NCBI RefSeq assembly: GCF_963675165.1
Contig: NC_087389.1
Span: 2,700,001-2,764,000 of the forward strand
Reading direction: 5' to 3'
Length of the DNA stretch: 64,000 nucleotides
DNA from: Halichondria panicea
Lineage: Eukaryota > Porifera > Demospongiae > Suberitida > Halichondriidae
The translations under genes were made by a program, and so were the position numbers. Under the pieces are notes generated by a model. It was given only the letters and a program-made list of their open reading frames with translations, had not been told where the DNA came from and did no database searches. Shown here piece by piece: positions 60,005-64,000 of the stretch (its first letter is position 1; every line of letters begins with the position of its first letter).

Positions 60005-62753
60005 ATGTCTGGTGGATTTGTGAATAACAGCAGCTTGGAGGTACCCTCAGGCAATGGGTCGACTCTGAGCAGGGAGCTGTGTGACCTCACTCAAGGCTTC
60101 AGTTTCATCCTACAGACTGTACTGGGAGTGCTAGCCTTCAGCACCCTCCTGAGTAAGTCAGTCCTGCTGTGTACGTTGTGGCTAGGCAAGAGGCTGTAGT
60201 CTAGCTAAGCTTGTATGCTCAAGTGATAATGTCATTTAATACGGTAGCGTGTGCAGCTGACAAATTGACGTCGTGTGTGTGTGTCTATAGAATATGTGTC
60301 TATAGAATACACTGTTTCCTATAGCTAGATATAATAAGCTTGGGTCTTTTTGCTACGTATGGTAAATTAATTCTGACTCAGTAAATAACAATGCACTATC
60401 TGTACGTCCACGGTTGGGGGAATATTGCTATGAGTAAGAGTGGAATGTAACATCTTTAGCTGCTGTGTCTACGACTGTTTTATGTACGGTTTCTTATTAT
60501 TATTGTCCATCTGTTTGTTGTTGACGCTGCCACACCTTACAGTCAAGAGATACAAAGAGCCAGCTGAGTGTCGACGACCATTCTGGATATGGTGAGAAAT
60601 GTATACAGTGTACACATTATTCTTGTCCGTGTGATGTATTTGTGTTTGTATAACTATGTGTTCGGTGAGGGCACATTCCTTTAAGTTGCTATGGTGCTAT
60701 CAGATACACATATACACAGATTGAGTGCTGTACAATGATTATTGTTTATAACAATGATTCACACAGGGGAGCAGATACCACAAAGCAAGCACTAGGCATG
60801 CTGGAAATTCATTTCGTGAATCTTGGTCTTGCAGCAATTGTTACAGAGAAGGAGTGCATTACGTAAGTCACTCTTGTTATCTACATGTATAGGACAAGCT
60901 CCGGCCATGGGTACGTTGTGTATGCCGTACATGCTGTTTGTGTGGACAGTTGTTTACTGTAGTGATTGAATTAAACATAACCATATGTACATTATGCAAC
61001 ACAAAACAATACTCACAGAGATACGTGCATCAAGTTTATTTGTGATTGCAGATATTTGGTTAGTTTCCTGTTGGACTCAACCGTTGGATTGCTACTGATT
61101 TTCATCTTGCTGAAACTGGTGGCACTCATGGTGTACTGCTGCAAATGGCCACTTCTCAAGTCAGGAGAGTACGGTATGACACATGCAGTTGTCTTTGATG
61201 TGGTTGTGTCATACTAATATTGCCAAGGTTGTACACATGCATGATATAATTATGAGGTGTAAGTCGGTATTATTATGTCAGAGTGAATCTTCATCCAATG
61301 CAGGCACTCCATTCAAGTGTCACTATTGGCTGGCTCAGTGTGGTGTGTACCTGGCTGTTATGCTTGTAGAGAAGCTCATCGTCGGACCACTTATAATCTT
61401 TGACTTTTGGAACAAGGTGAAACTACTATAGCTACTATAAAAAGGAACATTGTGGCAGGTCTGATGCAAACTTCAGGATCAACTGTTTTTCAATTTGTTC
61501 CTGATAAGTCTATATGATTTTATTCAATTCAATTACAGATGGAAGTTGTACTGCCGTCAAATCAGAACGTGAGGGTCGTTATAGTCATCTTCATAGTGCC
61601 TTTTATAGTGAATGTACGTGAGTCAAATCATTCACTGGTTATTCACTAGGTTGTTAGCATTTCATGTGCCATCATAGATTGAATAGGGAGAGGGATTGGA
61701 AACGGAAGTTACCTCGAATTATATCCGCATTACGCCGGGTTTTAATCGAGGCTGTGTATCTAACGTTGGTAAAATCTTGTCTGCTAGATTATACTACATT
61801 TGTACTAAAACTTGCACTTCCAACTGACACTTGAGACCATATGGGACACAGTACACCGATGAGTTGCACAGTCTTAGCTATATTAGAAGCATTCTAGGTA
61901 CATAAAGATCTCATAGCGTGTTTTGTACCTCTAGCTCTCTTCACAAAAGTCAAAAATGTATATTTTTCTTTTCCAACTGATGCTCACCATTAGGAGGCAT
62001 GAGAATGACGTTTTAGGGGGCTCTGAATATCTTGTAGTGATCATAATTCATGAAACATTGTTTCCCGCGTGTTGAGCAACCGTAACACGGATTGACATTA
62101 AAGGATCTCTGGTGCCATGCTGCAAATTCAATGTAAAATGTCACGTGACGCTACTTCCGTTTCAAATCCCTCTCCCTATTCAATCTATGGTGCCATGAAC
62201 TTAAATCTAAAGCTGCGTACTTATAGTATTGTAGAGGAGCAGTTTCTATAAGAGTTTAGGTTTAGCCTTGTCCCTATGCCCACTTCTGCTCCTTATTACA
62301 ATGTGATTGCTCAGAGGCCTGTGTGGTTTTTCAAGTTTTGATAAGCTAATATCTGACTACAAGGTGGTAGGATAAGGTAGTGGTAGGATAAACTCAAATG
62401 GCAGCAAAATTCATGTTAAAACACGGGTATAGTCGAGTGGACCATGAATAATGAACTGGTCCAGGATACTCATTTTCCTTCATCACTCTCTCGTGCAGGT
62501 GTTAATGTTCTGGATAGTGGATAGTTTGCTGATGCGTAAACAGACTAAACAGAACAAGCCAGTGCCTTCAAAGAACAAGGCCAAGTACAACAAACTGAAG
62601 ACCACGGGAGACAGTGGGTCAGAGTCAGACGAGTGTGATGTCATCTACACTAGCATGAACCCACATAGCACTACAGTGACTGCCCAGCCCAGTAAGAACA
62701 AGTCTGATCACCCCATTAATATGAGCTTACTGTCTAGTGCTGATCGTAGGTAG
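60005..62753 (+). CDS. STIMATE: store-operated calcium entry regulator STIMATE
   Basis: Also called TMEM110. Exons 60005-60152, 60543-60591, 60767-60862, 61052-61173, 61304-61416, 61539-61613 and 62499-62753; 858 nt, 285 residues. Hydrophobic segments recur: FILQTVLGVLAFSTLL, IHFVNLGLAAIV, YLVSFLLDSTVGLLLIFILL, CGVYLAVMLVEKLIV, VVIVIFIVPFIVNVLMFWIV. Family signatures are KRYKEPAECRRPFWIWGADTTKQ, the segment after LKSGEYGTPFKCHYWLAQC, and IVPFIVNVLMFWIVDSLLMRK, followed by a lysine-rich cytosolic tail with an acidic SGSESDECD patch. In mammals it is an ER membrane protein at ER-plasma membrane junctions that helps activate STIM1. The last intron (885 bp) contains a transposon copy. Divergent partner: CPT2. 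Confidence 0.93.
61677..62185. mobile_element. non-autonomous element, AGGGATTGGAAACGG family, copy 2
   Basis: In the last STIMATE intron. Left end GATTGAATAGGGAGAGGGAT, right end ATCCCTCTCCCTATTCAATC, an exact inverted repeat, and flanking ATA/TAT extends the symmetry. Shares ordered internal landmarks with copy 1 (46713-47048) but is about 170 bp longer. No ORF. Confidence 0.8.
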
Positions 62754-63034
62754 TGTGTGCAGTGATGCTAGTGTTATTATAGTTTTATGTATAATATTAT
62801 TGTGTTTATAATACACAGGTTTTTAATCATTCTAACTGTTACAGGTATAATTTATATGACTGTACATGCATGCATGTACTGCACGGTGAATTAAATTAAA
62901 GCCAGTATGATTATGGTGTTTGTAAATATGAATGACACCCAAATTATCTCTTGTAGCTAGTGCAGATTAACCATGATGCGACCTAATAACTCCATAAATA
63001 GATTTTGTGAATGAAGTACATAATTATAAATCAT

Positions 63035-63786
63035 CTATGGTGGGACTCGTTCAAAAGGCACGGTGTCTCTGAAGCAAGTTTGAAACACCTTGTCTACAAC
63101 TCTCTTTGCTTCTTTTTCTGGTATGTCTCTAATACACAGTACACTTTTCATGGCTCTCTCCCGAACACACACCTGCAAGGGACAATTAAAAGATGATGTG
63201 TGAGTCAAAGCGAATATCTACTTTACAATCATGCATGCACATGGGAATAGATGCTGCAGATGTATAAAGTGCAATGTACAAACTGAACCATAATATTATT
63301 GTCATTTAGGTGACAATTTTTGTACAAAGGCCGAAAACTTGTTCCCCACAACTGCCTATTATCAGGTAGTGCTATACCAGGAGTGCATTCATGCACTCCT
63401 GGTACTACACATAATGTGATGTCTAATTTATCTCTCAGCCCTAGATCTAGTCATTTGCACAACAAACAGTATACATTGGAACCCCTAAACGTGGACTCCC
63501 TGAAACAAGGACACCTTTAATAAGACACTCAACCAAGTCCCAAACTGGCAGCACTCAAACATACCTGATGGTGTTTTCTCCATCCGAATTTGAACCGTGT
63601 GAAGTTTTCCTTCCAGAAGAAACACTCCCCACTGAGGTTGGCTGCCCTTATCTCAGTACAAGCCAGGTGTTCGAGGTTGTCCCAGTCAAGGTGGGCCCGG
63701 CAGTAGTCATATGTGTGGACCAGCTCGTGAGTGAGCACATCGTTCATGTGCCCTTGAGAGAAGATGTTGTTCTCACACAGCACAAC
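63035..63786 (-). CDS. ATP23: mitochondrial inner membrane protease ATP23, 3' part
   Basis: Two exons in gene order, 63786-63565 and 63172-63035, encode the last 119 residues. Exon one has [35 protein letters not shown], containing the zinc HELVH motif with its family context, then [18 protein letters not shown] and KHHQ. The second exon gives [33 protein letters not shown] and stop. The family is M76: intermembrane-space metalloproteases that in yeast process Atp6 and chaperone ATP synthase assembly, and in vertebrates are also called XRCC6BP1/KUB3. Upstream exons lie beyond base 64000. The C terminus stops right after FERVPP, shorter than in human ATP23. Confidence 0.94.
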
Positions 63787-63849
63787 CTGATTATATTTAC
63801 AGCAATTCATCAATTTAATGAGGCATATTTATATCATTATTATTATTAG

Positions 63850-64000
63850 AAGGTGAAAAACGTTTGCGAATGAGCCAAATCATCAGAAAAATTGACCCTT
63901 TTGCGAACTAACTATTGTGTTCCTTGCCGGACGTGTGTATTAATTTAGGTTTTGCGATTTAGGTTTTTGTGATGTTATTTTTTCAATGTTCGCAAAGTTG
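63850..64000. repeat. dispersed repeat, partner of 33976-34135
   Basis: GGTGAAAAACGTTTGCGAATGA, ATTGACCCTTTTGCGAACTAAC, GTGTGTATTAATTTAGG, TTTTGCGATTT and GTTCGCAAAGTT follow in the same order as in 33976-34135. It lies in an ATP23 intron and runs off the window. Confidence 0.55.

Overview
This is animal nuclear DNA. It is AT-rich, genes are packed tightly on both strands, introns are often only 50-60 bp with GT-AG (once GC-AG) borders, and the proteins are clear metazoan orthologues (CPT2, LTA4H, sortilin, STIMATE, TUBGCP6, CEP41, CFAP20DC). Compact introns, many short fold-back elements and the abundant TACATGTA motif suggest a sponge or another early-branching animal; that placement is inference. 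Exons were assigned by eye from splice sites, reading-phase continuity and remembered family sequences. Where a full gene was rebuilt, the summed exon lengths are divisible by three and the protein lengths match the families.

Layout. 1-1025 (+): 3' end of a PFKFB gene with a tRNA-Arg(ACG) inside one intron. 1688-4245 (+): a type II membrane protein resembling fucosyltransferases. 4444-9470 (-): complete LTA4H in 19 exons. 9609-12271 (+): an unrecognised three-exon gene. 13884-17041 (-): CEP41 without its first exon. 17042-20417: repeat-rich, no gene supported. 20418-28341 (-): a 19-exon Dbl-family RhoGEF with DH and PH domains. 28647-30889 (-): TMEM177. 31152-33731 (+): NDUFAF3. 34372-44053 (-): TUBGCP6 in 23 exons. 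44449-48270 (-): CFAP20DC. 48571-54436 (+): sortilin in 20 exons. 55233-59646 (-): CPT2. 60005-62753 (+): STIMATE/TMEM110. 63035-63786 and beyond (-): 3' part of ATP23.

The genes are housekeeping, not one pathway. Two themes recur: mitochondria (TMEM177, NDUFAF3, CPT2, ATP23) and centrosome/cilium (CEP41, TUBGCP6, CFAP20DC). Four divergent gene pairs start within 138-358 bp of each other (LTA4H/unknown, TMEM177/NDUFAF3, CFAP20DC/sortilin, CPT2/STIMATE), so shared bidirectional promoters look like a local rule.

The most unusual signals lie in introns. Several MITE-like elements have 9-bp target-site duplications (Mutator-like signature). A degenerate inverted copy of a CFAP20DC exon sits in TUBGCP6 intron 1 and was itself split by one of those elements. 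TUBGCP6 carries a repeated short peptide motif in its linker. I found no CRISPR array, operon or prokaryotic cassette, and no clearly novel multi-gene system.
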